From: Subtercola sp.
GTDB taxonomy: Bacteria > Actinomycetota > Actinomycetes > Actinomycetales > Microbacteriaceae
Direction: 5' to 3'
Length of the DNA: 64,000 nucleotides
NCBI GenBank assembly: GCA_025463765.1
Contig: JAODBC010000092.1
Location: 1-64,000, forward strand
Part shown: positions 33,434 through 41,826 of the stretch, piece by piece
Layout: each line of letters starts with the position of its first letter
How positions within the stretch are numbered: the first letter of the stretch is position 1
Translations under genes and position numbers: made by a program
The notes under the pieces: generated by a model
What the model was told of the DNA's origin: nothing
What the model saw: only the letters and a program-made list of their open reading frames with translations
Databases searched by the model: none

Positions 33434-34729
33434 GTGGCCCACTTTCGCATTCGAGATTTTCATCCCGATGACATCGACAGCATCTTGCACCTCTGGGAAG
33501 AGATGCGTTCGACGCAGACCGAGCCGGTCTACAGCCTTCCCGAGGTGCTGGCGTCGTGCCAGCAAGACCACGCTGTCGTCGCCGTGATCGACGATGTCGT
33601 CATCGGGGCAGCCGTCGGCCGAGCGGCTCACAATCAGGGCTGGATCGTTTTCTTGTCGACCGCACCGGCACACCAGCGTCAGGGAGTCGGGGGCAGGTTG
33701 CTCGCCGCGCTCGAGAAACGCATGGCGCCCCTCGGGCTCTCGAAGCTCTCGGTGCTGCTGCCCGACAGCGCGGTGCCCGTCGATGCGTTCAGCGAACAGG
33801 GCTTCGAGACGAAACAGAACCTCCGCTACCTCGAACGGCGCATTCCGGTGCAGCGCAACGAATTGAATGCCCTCACCGAATTGGGTGGGCGCATTCTGCC
33901 GAGGGGCTTGTGGGAGTCGATCGGCGGCATGCAGAAAGAGAAGGAGCTGCTCGAACGCCGACTCGTGATGCCTCTCGCGAACAGCGATCTCGCCGACCAG
34001 TTCGGTGTCGTTCCGCCCAGCGCAGTGGTGTTGTTCGGCCCGCCCGGCACGGGAAAGACCACGTTCGCCCGCGCCATCGCATCACGACTCGAGTGGTCGT
34101 TCGTCGAGGTCTTTCCGTCGCGCCTCGCTGCCGATCCAGCGGGCCTGGCCGGAGCCTTGCGCGAGACGTTCGCGAAGATCGCCGACCTCGAACACGCGGT
34201 GGTGTTCATCGACGAAGTCGAAGAGATCGCCGTGCAGCGCGGCGGTGAACCACCGTCGGCCATGCAGGGCGTGACGAATGAACTGCTGAAGATCATCCCA
34301 ACGTTCCGCGATCAACCGAATCGACTTCTGGTGTGCGCTACCAACTTCATTCGCTCGCTCGACTCCGCGTTTCTGCGGCACGGCCGATTCGACTACGTGA
34401 TTCCCATCGGGCTGCCCGACCCTGCCGCACGGCAATCGATCTGGGCGCGCTACATTCCGGCGCAGTCGCTCGATGACGTCGATCTGTCGGCCCTGGTCGA
34501 GCGCACCGAGGGCTTCTCGCCGGCCGACATCGAATACGCAGCGCGCAAGGCCTCCCAGAGCGCGCTCGAGAAGGCGCTCTTCTCGCCCGTCTCGCCCGAC
34601 GGCGCCGCCCCTGCCTCGGGGCCGCGAACCGAAGACTACCTCGAAGCCATCAACTCCACTCGGGCGACCGTCTCGGCAGAAGTCGCCCAAGCGTTTCTCG
34701 AAGACATCGAGGGCATCGCCCGCCTCTGA
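33434..34729 (+). CDS. GNAT acetyltransferase - AAA ATPase fusion protein
   Basis: 431 residues from GTG 33434. Residues 1-145 are a GNAT fold: FRIRDFHPDDIDSILHLWEE, VVAVIDDVVIGAAVGR and the acetyl-CoA loop STAPAHQRQGVGGRLLAALE. Residues about 155-431 are an AAA module: IGGMQKEKELLERRLVMPL, Walker A GPPGTGKTTFA, Walker B VVFIDEVEEI, sensor 1 VCATNF and RHGRFDYVIPIGLPDPAARQ around the arginine finger. The frame is open well upstream, but that part is low-complexity and overlaps the truncated paralogue on the other strand, so the start is uncertain. The acetylation target is unknown. Confidence 0.82.
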   Translation: MAHFRIRDFHPDDIDSILHLWEEMRSTQTEPVYSLPEVLASCQQDHAVVAVIDDVVIGAAVGRAAHNQGWIVFLSTAPAHQRQGVGGRLLAALEKRMAPLGLSKLSVLLPDSAVPVDAFSEQGFETKQNLRYLERRIPVQRNELNALTELGGRILPRGLWESIGGMQKEKELLERRLVMPLANSDLADQFGVVPPSAVVLFGPPGTGKTTFARAIASRLEWSFVEVFPSRLAADPAGLAGALRETFAKIADLEHAVVFIDEVEEIAVQRGGEPPSAMQGVTNELLKIIPTFRDQPNRLLVCATNFIRSLDSAFLRHGRFDYVIPIGLPDPAARQSIWARYIPAQSLDDVDLSALVERTEGFSPADIEYAARKASQSALEKALFSPVSPDGAAPASGPRTEDYLEAINSTRATVSAEVAQAFLEDIEGIARL

Positions 34730-34784
34730 CTCACCGTGGGCCGAGGTTGTTGCGGGAGGTCGATGCCGGGCGGCGACGGATGCG

Positions 34785-35378
34785 CTAACTTTTCGGGCGG
34801 TAGACATTGCCGAGCGCACCGCCGCCGAACGCGGTCGAGCTGACCAACTCCAGATCCAACTCGTCAGAGAGCTCGGTGAACAGCCCGGAACCCGAGCCCA
34901 GCGCGACGGGAAGCACCGCGAATCGGTACTCGTCGATGAGACCAGATCGCACGAGACTGCGCCCGAAATCTACGCCGCCTTGGGCGAGCAGGTAACCACC
35001 CGGCTCTTGCTTGAGTCTGTCGATCTCTTCGGTGAGGTCACCGCTGGCGACCCGGGCCCCGCTCCAGCTCGCCGCGGCGGACGATTCGTCGGCTCCGGTG
35101 CTGAACGAACTCGGATCGAACGTCGCCTGACGAGTGAACACGACCTTCGGAATGTCGTTCATCGGGCCGGCCATCGGGTTGTTCGAAGTCGGCCAGAACG
35201 GGGCGAAGCTCTCGAACAACCGGCGGCCGACGAGGTGCGCGCCGGCGCCCGCAAGCGTCTCGAACACCCACGCGGCCGAATCCGGAGTGCCCGCGCGCAA
35301 CGCCCAGTCCGAGTCCGCTCGCCTACCGGCAATAAAGCCGTCGAGCGACACAGACATCTTCAGCACGAGTTTTCTCAT
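34785..35378 (-). CDS. Dihydrofolate-reductase-family (RibD C-terminal type) oxidoreductase
   Basis: 197 residues. KMSVSLDGFIAGRRADSDW, HLVGRRLFESF, PKVVFTRQ and the YLLAQGGVDFGRSLVRSGLIDEYRF block with LPVALGSGSGLF are typical of the DHFR/RibD_C-like proteins common in actinobacteria. NADPH-dependent reduction of a small molecule is likely; these are not the folate-pathway DHFR. Divergent space to the next gene on the right is short and contains no clear operator. Confidence 0.88.
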   Translation of the reverse strand: MRKLVLKMSVSLDGFIAGRRADSDWALRAGTPDSAAWVFETLAGAGAHLVGRRLFESFAPFWPTSNNPMAGPMNDIPKVVFTRQATFDPSSFSTGADESSAAASWSGARVASGDLTEEIDRLKQEPGGYLLAQGGVDFGRSLVRSGLIDEYRFAVLPVALGSGSGLFTELSDELDLELVSSTAFGGGALGNVYRPKS

Positions 35379-35486
35379 CGACGATCGACTCTCCCTCCGT
35401 GTACATGTGTACCCTGTTCACATGTTAGGGCCGAGTCGGCGACTGACCGATCGCTTCGTGCGTCTCGGCGGAGGCTTGGTACGTGT

Positions 35487-36374
35487 CTAGCTGGTGCGGA
35501 GGGCGTGCCCGCTGCTGTCGAGGTAGTCGCGCCAGGAGCGGGTCGGGTTCCAGCCCAGCATCCGTCGTGCTTTCGCGGTCGAGATCCCTGACGCGTCGAC
35601 CCGGTCTAACGCTCGCAGCTCGATCTGGTTGCCGTAGTAGCGGTGCAAGATTTCGGCGAAGTCATGGCCGCCAGCGTTATCCGGTGAGGCGATGTAGAAC
35701 ACTTCGTGCCCCGGCAGGTCTGACTCGGTGGCCAGCACGATGGCGTCGGCCAGGTCGTAGACGTCGATATAGCTCCACAAGTTGCCGCTGAGGTTCGACG
35801 GGTCGCGCACCTGTTTGCCGAGGTTCTCTTCATAATTGTCTTCGTTGTGCACGGTGCTCGGCCGAATGGAGATGGCTCGAATGTCGGAGCGCCTGACAGC
35901 GGCATCCATCAGCTGCTCTCCGAACAGTTTCGATAACGCGTACGGGTCCTGCGGCAGCAGCGGGTGTTGCTCATCCACGGGCGCGTAGAACGGCAGGAAT
36001 GGCCGTTCGGGAAAGAAGTTTCCGACGATGCTTTCGGAAGAGATGTTCACGAACCGCTTCACGCCGAACCGCACTGCGGCCTCGATCATGTTGAACGTGG
36101 ACATGAGATTCGTCTGAAAAACGACATGCGGCGGATTACCGGTCGGCTGTGGAATCGCGGCGACATGCACCACGGCATCAGCACCCGCGGTCACCGCGAA
36201 GGCGGAACCAGCGTCGGTGAGGTCAGCCATTTGGTACCGACCGGGAACGATGACGCCCGCGTCGAACACCGGACGCAGCAGGTCGACACCGAGCACGTCG
36301 TGGCCTGCGTCGACGAGGGCTTGAACGGTGGCACGACCGACTTTGCCGCGCGACCCCGTAACAACAACCTTCAT
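35487..36374 (-). CDS. NAD-dependent epimerase/dehydratase (extended SDR)
   Basis: 295 residues. VTGSRGKVGRATVQALVDAGH is the GxxGxxG nucleotide site; FVNISSESIVG and YALSKLFGEQL give the Ser and YxxxK catalytic pair; SIRPSTVH and SYIDVYDLADAIVLA follow. It resembles sugar-nucleotide or uronate-type dehydrogenases, but the substrate cannot be fixed. Start ATG 36374 opens the fold and has gaaagagg upstream. Confidence 0.88.
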   Translation of the reverse strand: MKVVVTGSRGKVGRATVQALVDAGHDVLGVDLLRPVFDAGVIVPGRYQMADLTDAGSAFAVTAGADAVVHVAAIPQPTGNPPHVVFQTNLMSTFNMIEAAVRFGVKRFVNISSESIVGNFFPERPFLPFYAPVDEQHPLLPQDPYALSKLFGEQLMDAAVRRSDIRAISIRPSTVHNEDNYEENLGKQVRDPSNLSGNLWSYIDVYDLADAIVLATESDLPGHEVFYIASPDNAGGHDFAEILHRYYGNQIELRALDRVDASGISTAKARRMLGWNPTRSWRDYLDSSGHALRTS

Positions 36375-36497
36375 GATCCTCTTTCGAAAGAATGGGCGGA
36401 AACGACCTTCGCCGACGCACACGCTGGGGCGGGCATCCGCTGTTCACGAGTGGAGGCGATTCGTTTAGGAGATATGCAAGCGCAAGCACTCGAGTCA

Positions 36498-37307
36498 TCA
36501 GGCATGACGCTGGGCTTTGGCGGTGAAGAGCTCTTTGGTGCGAAGCAGTCGGAGGGCTGTGACGAGAACGAGCCCGCCGATCATGTTGAAGAGCAGCGTG
36601 TACCCGAACCAGCCCAGCCAGTCGAGGTAGTCGATGGGGCCGCCGGATTGGATGGCACCGAAGATGAGCAGCGAGTCGAGAATGGAGTGGAACAGCTGTA
36701 ATCCGGCGAGGAGGAACCCGCCGATGACTGTTGCGACGATTTTCGCGGGGTCGGATTGGGTGCCTTGCTGCATGCGGGTCATCAAGGTGATGGTGCTGCC
36801 ACCGAGAATTGCGAGCACGATGCTCTGCAGACCGAACGGGGCCGAGGTGAAATGCAGTGCGGCCTCCTGAAGGGTCGTGTGCCACTGCGGGAAGGCTTGT
36901 ACGACGAGCCACATGAAAACCCAACCGCCGAGCAGGTTGGTGATGAGTGTGCCACCCCAGAGCTTCGCCAGTTGGCCGATGTTTCCTTCTCGGGCGACAA
37001 CCGCGGCAACGGGCATGAGAAAGTTCTCGGTGAAGAGTTCGCTGTGGGCGAGGAACAGTGCCACGAGGCCGACGCTGAACGCGAGGCCGGCGAGGAGGTG
37101 ATCGCCGGTCTGGTTGAGCACTGCCAGGTACGCCATGACGCCGAGCCCGACTTCGAGGCCACCGAAGAACCCGGTGATCAGGGTGGTGCGCCAGGTGCGA
37201 TGCAGTCGCTCCGCGCCCTCTTCGATGGTGTTGTCGAATGACTCCGCGAGTTCGTCTTCGATCGGTTCCTCGCGGGTTCCGATTTCCCGGCGTCGGCTGT
37301 CGCTCAT
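36498..37307 (-). CDS. Formate/nitrite transporter family (FNT) channel
   Basis: 269 residues. A soluble acidic N-terminus (EEPIEDELAESFDNTIEEGAERL) precedes six helices with FNT motifs: FGGLEVGLGVMAYLAV, AGLAFSVGLVALFLAHSELFTENFLMPV, LAKLWGGTLITNLLGGW and FLLAGLQLFHSILDSL. It belongs to the actinobacterial FNT subgroup found near stress genes. Probably a weak-acid anion channel (formate, nitrite or hydrosulfide-like). ATG 37307 was chosen; upstream in-frame residues belong to the remnant region. Confidence 0.88.
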   Translation of the reverse strand: MSDSRRREIGTREEPIEDELAESFDNTIEEGAERLHRTWRTTLITGFFGGLEVGLGVMAYLAVLNQTGDHLLAGLAFSVGLVALFLAHSELFTENFLMPVAAVVAREGNIGQLAKLWGGTLITNLLGGWVFMWLVVQAFPQWHTTLQEAALHFTSAPFGLQSIVLAILGGSTITLMTRMQQGTQSDPAKIVATVIGGFLLAGLQLFHSILDSLLIFGAIQSGGPIDYLDWLGWFGYTLLFNMIGGLVLVTALRLLRTKELFTAKAQRHA

Positions 37308-37376
37308 GAGTTGGCGTACGTTCCGCTGCTTTGAATACCCGCACGGTTCGCGGCTTCGATGCATCCGGCTACGACC

Positions 37377-37505
37377 TCAGCCATGTTGCGCTACCTTGCC
37401 CCGAACGGTGTCGATGCTCGCATCCAGAGCAGCCCGCAGAGCATCGATGTCGACCTTGATCGGGTTGTCGATGACTGCAGCGGTGTGGAGAGAAGGCTCA
37501 GTCAT
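37377..37505 (-). pseudogene. Short remnant resembling the N-terminus of a diacylglycerol-kinase-like protein
   Basis: A 42-codon frame, MTEPSLHTAAVIDNPIKVD... ending GKVAQHG, resembles the first beta-alpha unit of lipid/diacylglycerol kinases (AAVVxNPxKVDxxxLR). A normal protein of that family has about 300 residues, so the rest is missing; the FNT gene begins 69 bp further on. A relic, or a small protein of unknown role. Confidence 0.4.
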
Positions 37506-37541
37506 GAACTCAGCGTACGAGTCGACGTGAACAGCCCTTAA

Positions 37542-37557
37542 ATACACCCCCCGGGGT
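37542..37557. promoter_or_regulatory. Possible CsoR-like palindromic operator
   Basis: The sequence atacaccccccggggt is a near palindrome of the A-C-C-C-C...G-G-G-G-T type used by CsoR-family metal or persulfide sensors, located about 37-52 bp upstream of the kinase remnant and ahead of the FNT gene on the minus strand. No CsoR gene is in the window. Confidence 0.3.
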
Positions 37558-37577
37558 TGACATGCGTCACTGACAAC

Positions 37578-37620
37578 TGAAAGGTGCGGAGCGGCCATCG
37601 AGCCCGCCCCGCACCTTTCA
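37578..37620 (-). terminator. Hairpin terminator after the Mn-catalase gene
   Basis: 17-nt arms tgaaaggtgcggagcgg (37578-37594) and ccgccccgcacctttca (37604-37620) with a single mismatch and a 9-nt loop, starting directly at the catalase stop on the minus strand. The run after the stem is not T-rich (ttgtcagt). Confidence 0.75.
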
Positions 37621-38502
37621 TCATTCTTGGTTCTTCTTATCTTTTTTCGCCGCGTCAGCCACTTCCTGCTTATTCGGAACCGGCGTGGTGCCGAAGTAGC
37701 GTGGGTCAGGAATCGTCGGGGCGGGCATCGGCACACCCGCGTCGGGGGTTTCGACGTAGCTGAACGTGCCTCGACCGTCTGGGCTCGGGCCCGTCGCCCA
37801 GGATCCTTCGCCGGCCTGGGCGCCGTCGGAGAAGTTGACGAACTGGTACTCGACGGCCTCGAACTCTTTCTCGCGGGGCAGCTTGTTGGGCACCGGAATG
37901 TCTTCGATGCCTTCGGCGCGCAGCTCGAGGGCTGCGGCGATCCACTGGTTCTGGTGCGCCGTGTCGCGAGCCGTCAGAAAGCCGAGCATGTCACGCACAC
38001 CCGGGTCGTTGGTCTGATGCAGGATGCGCGCAACCTGCAGGCGACCTTGCATTTCGGCGTTCGCGTTCGAAACGAAGTCGGCGAGCAGGTTGCCGCTCGA
38101 GGTGATGTACGAACCCGACCAGGGGTTGCCGTTGCTGTCGACCGGGCGCACGCCGGCCCCACCGACGATCGCGGCCTGCACATCGGTGCCGCCGATGATC
38201 GCTGCGATAGTCGGGTCGTTCTGCACCGCGTCTTCGGTGATACCGACGGGCGCCTTTTCGAGCAGCTGCGCGATCATTGTCGCGATCATTTCGACGTGGC
38301 CCATTTCCTCGGCCCCGATGCCGTACAGCAGGTCACGGTATTTGCCGGGCATGTGGGCGTTGATGGCCTGGAACCCGTACTGCATGGCAACCGTGATCTC
38401 GCCGTACTGGCCGCCGAGAATCTCCTGCATCTTTCGTGCATACACCGCGTCAGGCGCCGCCGGGGTCGCGTGGTATTGAAGTTCCTGCTTGTGGAAAAAC
38501 AC
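37621..38502 (-). CDS. Manganese catalase family protein
   Basis: 293 residues, GTG start at 38502 with gaaggag upstream. MFFHKQELQYHATPAAPDAVYARKMQE opens the protein; Glu and His of the di-manganese site are visible in GGQYGEITVAMQYGFQ, GAEEMGHVEMIATM, NANAEMQGRLQVARI and RDTAHQNQWIAAA. It is the right length for short-type Mn catalases. It decomposes hydrogen peroxide without heme. The C-terminal ~40 residues are Pro/Asp/Lys-rich. Confidence 0.92.
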   Translation of the reverse strand: MFFHKQELQYHATPAAPDAVYARKMQEILGGQYGEITVAMQYGFQAINAHMPGKYRDLLYGIGAEEMGHVEMIATMIAQLLEKAPVGITEDAVQNDPTIAAIIGGTDVQAAIVGGAGVRPVDSNGNPWSGSYITSSGNLLADFVSNANAEMQGRLQVARILHQTNDPGVRDMLGFLTARDTAHQNQWIAAALELRAEGIEDIPVPNKLPREKEFEAVEYQFVNFSDGAQAGEGSWATGPSPDGRGTFSYVETPDAGVPMPAPTIPDPRYFGTTPVPNKQEVADAAKKDKKNQE

Positions 38503-38864
38503 GTGATTCTCCTTCGCTGATACTGGCCGCACGACAGCCGCTGCCGGTTTGGCAGCGCTTCGTGCGGCCGATGACGACGGCAACATTACGTTTTACAGAA
38601 GCAGCTCAGGAGGGGGTGACTTCGGCTCAGGAACGTGTGAAACTGTCGCGCCAGCGCAATCCTGTTCACCGCACCGGTCTCCGCCACCGAGGGCAGCCGA
38701 CCGGGGGCCTGTCACAATGGCCGCCCGTCTGCTAGGCCAGCCGATTGCAGGGCGCAAGCCCTGTCGTGCGCATCGACTTGCCGCGAAAGTAGGTGGCGAG
38801 GGATCGCAGCGCCCGATGAGCCGCGACTCGAAAAGACAGACGACGAAGAGGAACGAGGCATCTC
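38503..38864. other. Non-coding stretch upstream of the catalase
   Basis: About 360 bp between divergent genes. It must contain the catalase promoter (minus strand) and that of the 37-aa gene (plus strand), but I see no convincing -10/-35 pair, palindrome or repeat. Confidence 0.4.
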
Positions 38865-38978
38865 ATGGCCGATCCACGGAGCACACCAGACACCAGCAAA
38901 CCCGTCGAGCCGTCACAGGTCGACCCCGAGACCGGTACTGATCCTGATGGAACGCCGACCGAGAATCCATCAGGCTGA
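38865..38978 (+). CDS. Short Pro/Asp-rich protein, 37 aa
   Basis: Starts MADPRSTPDTSKPVEPSQVD and ends DPDGTPTENPSG. A ribosome-like gagg lies about 13 nt upstream of the ATG. Acidic tails ending in NPSG recur in very short proteins next to stress genes in Microbacteriaceae, as I recall, so this is plausibly a real gene, disordered, with unknown function. Divergent from the Mn-catalase. Confidence 0.45.
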   Translation: MADPRSTPDTSKPVEPSQVDPETGTDPDGTPTENPSG

Positions 38979-39145
38979 CGCACGACCTTCTGCGTGAACA
39001 GTTCGAGTCAGATCGGCACGGCTCCATAATCGGGCGTATCGTGATGGAACGTCGGATTCTTCACCGACCTCACGGCTTCACCCCCAGACCCCGGGTGCGA
39101 CGCGGAACGCGAAGCACGTTTATCGAGCGAGAGTCCGGGTCCACA

Positions 39146-39442
39146 ATGCAGATCAACAAAGTCCACGTCGATGGGCAGACATTCATTCTGACTGCCGCTC
39201 AAGGCGTTGCCGATCTGAAACAGCAGATTCTCGCAGCCCTCCAGCCGGGTGCCGGCTTCGTCGAATTCACCACCGTCGGGCGTGGCCTCGTTTCCATCTT
39301 GATCACCCCGCACCTGCCGGTGCGCTTCGAAACCGTCGACCGTACAGAGGAACAAATCACCGCGCGGGAGGGGTATCCGACCACCATCGAAGACAGCAGA
39401 AACGTCGACATCGACTTCTTCTTCGACCACTACAGCGCCTAA
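39146..39442 (+). CDS. Hypothetical protein, 98 aa
   Basis: A compact alpha/beta protein: MQINKVHVDGQTFILTAAQGVADLKQQILAAL suggests a ubiquitin-like or small-barrel N-terminus, then FVEFTTVGRGLVSILITPHLPVRFETV and an acidic end with DIDFFFDHYSA. Similar proteins occur in actinobacteria without assigned function. Start ATG 39146 was chosen over an upstream in-frame ATG (39041) because the upstream part is Arg-rich and atypical. Confidence 0.6.
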   Translation: MQINKVHVDGQTFILTAAQGVADLKQQILAALQPGAGFVEFTTVGRGLVSILITPHLPVRFETVDRTEEQITAREGYPTTIEDSRNVDIDFFFDHYSA

Positions 39443-39490
39443 CCGCCGACGCTGGGGGCACCCGCTCGACTCACAAGCGGAGGCCTCTCG

Positions 39491-39706
39491 TCAGCTGACC
39501 GGGCCGTCGGGGTCGGTTTTGAAGTGCACGGCCTTGTGGGTTCCGTCGCAGAACGGTTTGATCGCCGAAACCCCGCACCGGCAGAGCGCCACGGTCGCCC
39601 TAGTGCGTTCTACGGGGTGACCGTTTTTGTCGAGAATGTCGACATCGCCTCGCACGAGGAGCGGTCCGTCGACGTAGGCTTCGATCGATGCGCGTTCTAC
39701 CATCAA
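39491..39706 (-). CDS. CDGSH-type iron-sulfur protein
   Basis: 71 residues with the motif CRCGVSAIKPFCDGTH: ligands Cys42, Cys44, Cys53 and His57 for a redox-active [2Fe-2S] cluster of mitoNEET type. The start ATG overlaps by 4 bp the stop of the heme-oxygenase-like gene upstream, implying coupled synthesis. It may be an electron donor or cluster carrier for that enzyme. Confidence 0.92.
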   Translation of the reverse strand: MMVERASIEAYVDGPLLVRGDVDILDKNGHPVERTRATVALCRCGVSAIKPFCDGTHKAVHFKTDPDGPVS

Positions 39707-40791
39707 CGCATGCCCGTCTCAGAGAAACCCTGAAGAGGTACGCGAAGGGATGATCGGTGGGAGGTCCAGGCTTCAAGGATCGTTTCGCTGGCCCAGCCGT
39801 CTACGGTGAGGCACGCGCTGGCACCGAACATGATGTCGGCCAGCAATGTCGGCTGGTCTTCTGCGAGAGCGCCCGCGAGGTCGCGACCGGCGATCTGTTC
39901 GTGCACCGCGTCGGCCTCGACGTGCTCATCGAAGTACAAGGTGACGTCGGGCCCGAAGTCGAGGCGCCGGAAGCCGTTGCCATAGTGCCGGTTCGGAATC
40001 GATGAGGTCATTTCGAACGCGGCGAGGTGGCCGACGATCGCGCCGCGAAGGCGCCGGTTCAGCCCGAACATCGACATCATATTCATTGAGGCCAGAGTGA
40101 CTGCGGGAACGTTGTCGACATACGCGGCGTAGCGGGAATCGAGCCCGAGACCGCGCATGGTGCGTGCGAAGATCGCCGCGTGCATCCGTTCGGGCCGGCC
40201 ACCACCGTATTCGTCTGCCTGAATTTCGACGAGTGCCGCTTTCGGCCGGCCGGTGAGGCGCGGTATCGCCCAGGAGTGCGGGTCGGCCTCTTTGAGGGTA
40301 TAGATCGAGCGTTGCACGAGGAATTCGCGGAGCTGCTCAACGGTCGCTTTCTTTGCAAGGAACCGGGCAAGGCTCGGGCCGGTCTCGTGACTGGTGAGTT
40401 CGAACAGGGCGGCAGCTACCGCCTCTGCAGTGCTAGCAGGCAGCTCCGGTTGTGGAACAACTGCTCGCAGGTGCTCTTCGAAATGGCTCTCGATGGAGGC
40501 GCGGCCGGCGATGAGGGCGGTGTTCCATTCCCACCGCTCATCACAATCCACGACTGATCCGTAGGCCAGCCCGTAGAGCACGAAGAGTGTCAGTTGGAGG
40601 TCGTCGTCGCGCACGATATCTGTTGTGCTCGCAAGCGCCGACGCAAGCGCTGCTTGAAAGGACTCCAGCTCGTCGTCTGCGAGAGCAACCGGGGTTGCGA
40701 GTGCGTGCAGCAGATGCCTGCTCACCTGGCCTCGGTCGGTGAACGGTGGAGCAATGAACCTGACGGGTCTTACGAGCTCTGGGGAATACAT
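39703..40791 (-). CDS. Iron-containing redox enzyme, heme-oxygenase-like diiron (HDO) fold
   Basis: 362 residues, all-helical. The stretch HFEEHLRAVVPQ, SLARFLAKKATVEQLREFLVQRSIY, EIQADEYGGGRPERMHAAIFARTM and YFDEHVEADAVHEQIAGRDLAG carries the regularly spaced Glu/Asp/His expected for the iron site of the iron-containing redox enzyme family (Haem_oxygenas_2-like). Start ATG 40791 follows ggtgag and avoids overlap with the upstream glycosyltransferase. Family members cleave C-C or C-N bonds or make small metabolites; the substrate is unknown. Confidence 0.82.
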   Translation of the reverse strand: MYSPELVRPVRFIAPPFTDRGQVSRHLLHALATPVALADDELESFQAALASALASTTDIVRDDDLQLTLFVLYGLAYGSVVDCDERWEWNTALIAGRASIESHFEEHLRAVVPQPELPASTAEAVAAALFELTSHETGPSLARFLAKKATVEQLREFLVQRSIYTLKEADPHSWAIPRLTGRPKAALVEIQADEYGGGRPERMHAAIFARTMRGLGLDSRYAAYVDNVPAVTLASMNMMSMFGLNRRLRGAIVGHLAAFEMTSSIPNRHYGNGFRRLDFGPDVTLYFDEHVEADAVHEQIAGRDLAGALAEDQPTLLADIMFGASACLTVDGWASETILEAWTSHRSSLRVPLQGFSETGMR

Positions 40792-40805
40792 ATGCTCACC
40801 ATCCG

Positions 40806-41654
40806 TTATCGGCCACCGACCGGCAAGGCCTTGTGCTGACGCAGAATTATCTTCCGCCACCTCAAGGTGGGCGAACTCCGGGGCCAGTTCAGCACGAACG
40901 TCCACAGCCCGCGCCGCAACCGAAGCCCGTAGGTGCGGGTCAGGGTGAAGGGTCGAAACGAGATACCGACCTGAACGCGCTGGTCGTACCGGATGCGGTG
41001 GGTCGGGGTGAGATGAATGGTGAGATCGAGGTCGTCGTGAAGCATGGTGCCCGACGTGTGCACCGTGCCTCTGACCGACGCCCAGGCCTCCCGTTTGAGG
41101 AAGAAGCTCGAGCCGAACAGTGGTGTGGTGCCGAGCGCGAGTCTGACGGATCCGAAGTATGCGCCGAGGTACAAGGCGGCGATCAGCCGAGACCCGCGGT
41201 CAGGCCCGTCGTAGAAGAACCCCGGCCCGGTGACGGCGTCAAGACGTGAGTTCTCGGCAAGGCACCGCACCCCGTTCTCGATCCAGTTCGGCGGGGGCAT
41301 CGTATCTGCGTCGAGGCGGCAGATGACGTCGAAGCGTGCCGTGTCGTACCCCGCTCCGGCGGCCGCGGGGATGCCCGGTTCCGGCTGGTGCACAACCGTC
41401 GCACCCCACGATTCGGCGACCGAGACCGAATCGTCAGTACAACCGTTGTCAACGACGATGACCTCGTCAGGCAGACAGGTCTGAACCGAGAGCGCCGCAA
41501 GACACCGGGCAAGAGCGGCGCTGTCATCCTTTACCGGAATGACCACCGACGTCGTCAGCCGAGGTGCTGCGGAAGCGGAGGTCGCCCTCTCGCTTGGTGT
41601 GGCCGACATCGGGGTAGCGACTCGGCCGACAGTCGCTGCAGGTGAAACAATCAC
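40806..41654 (-). CDS. Family 2 glycosyltransferase
   Basis: 282 residues from GTG 41654, chosen because ggag lies 5 nt upstream; ATG 41609 is an alternative. GT-A fold: TTSVVIPVKDDSAALARCLAAL, DEVIVVDNGCTDDSV, ICRLDADTMPPPNW (DxD motif) and LFGSSFFLKREAW, HDDLDLTIHL. It resembles the gene at 59893. A C-terminal amphipathic region (RLRRGLWTFVLNWPRSS) may attach it to the membrane. It ends 14 bp before the diiron enzyme start, so the three genes to 39491 form one operon. Confidence 0.88.
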   Translation of the reverse strand: MIVSPAATVGRVATPMSATPSERATSASAAPRLTTSVVIPVKDDSAALARCLAALSVQTCLPDEVIVVDNGCTDDSVSVAESWGATVVHQPEPGIPAAAGAGYDTARFDVICRLDADTMPPPNWIENGVRCLAENSRLDAVTGPGFFYDGPDRGSRLIAALYLGAYFGSVRLALGTTPLFGSSFFLKREAWASVRGTVHTSGTMLHDDLDLTIHLTPTHRIRYDQRVQVGISFRPFTLTRTYGLRLRRGLWTFVLNWPRSSPTLRWRKIILRQHKALPVGGR

Positions 41655-41826
41655 GGATCTCCGATGGGTCTGCCGACGCGGGACATGTTGAACGGTAAGG
41701 CGAGGGGCCCCGGCCAGCGACCCCTTCCCCTCCCGCGGCCGACGTGGTAACCCGCGCGCCGAATTATCGGCACCCGGAGCATCGCAAGCCCTTGCCCCGA
41801 CCGCGGCCCGGGTATGAACTGACACC

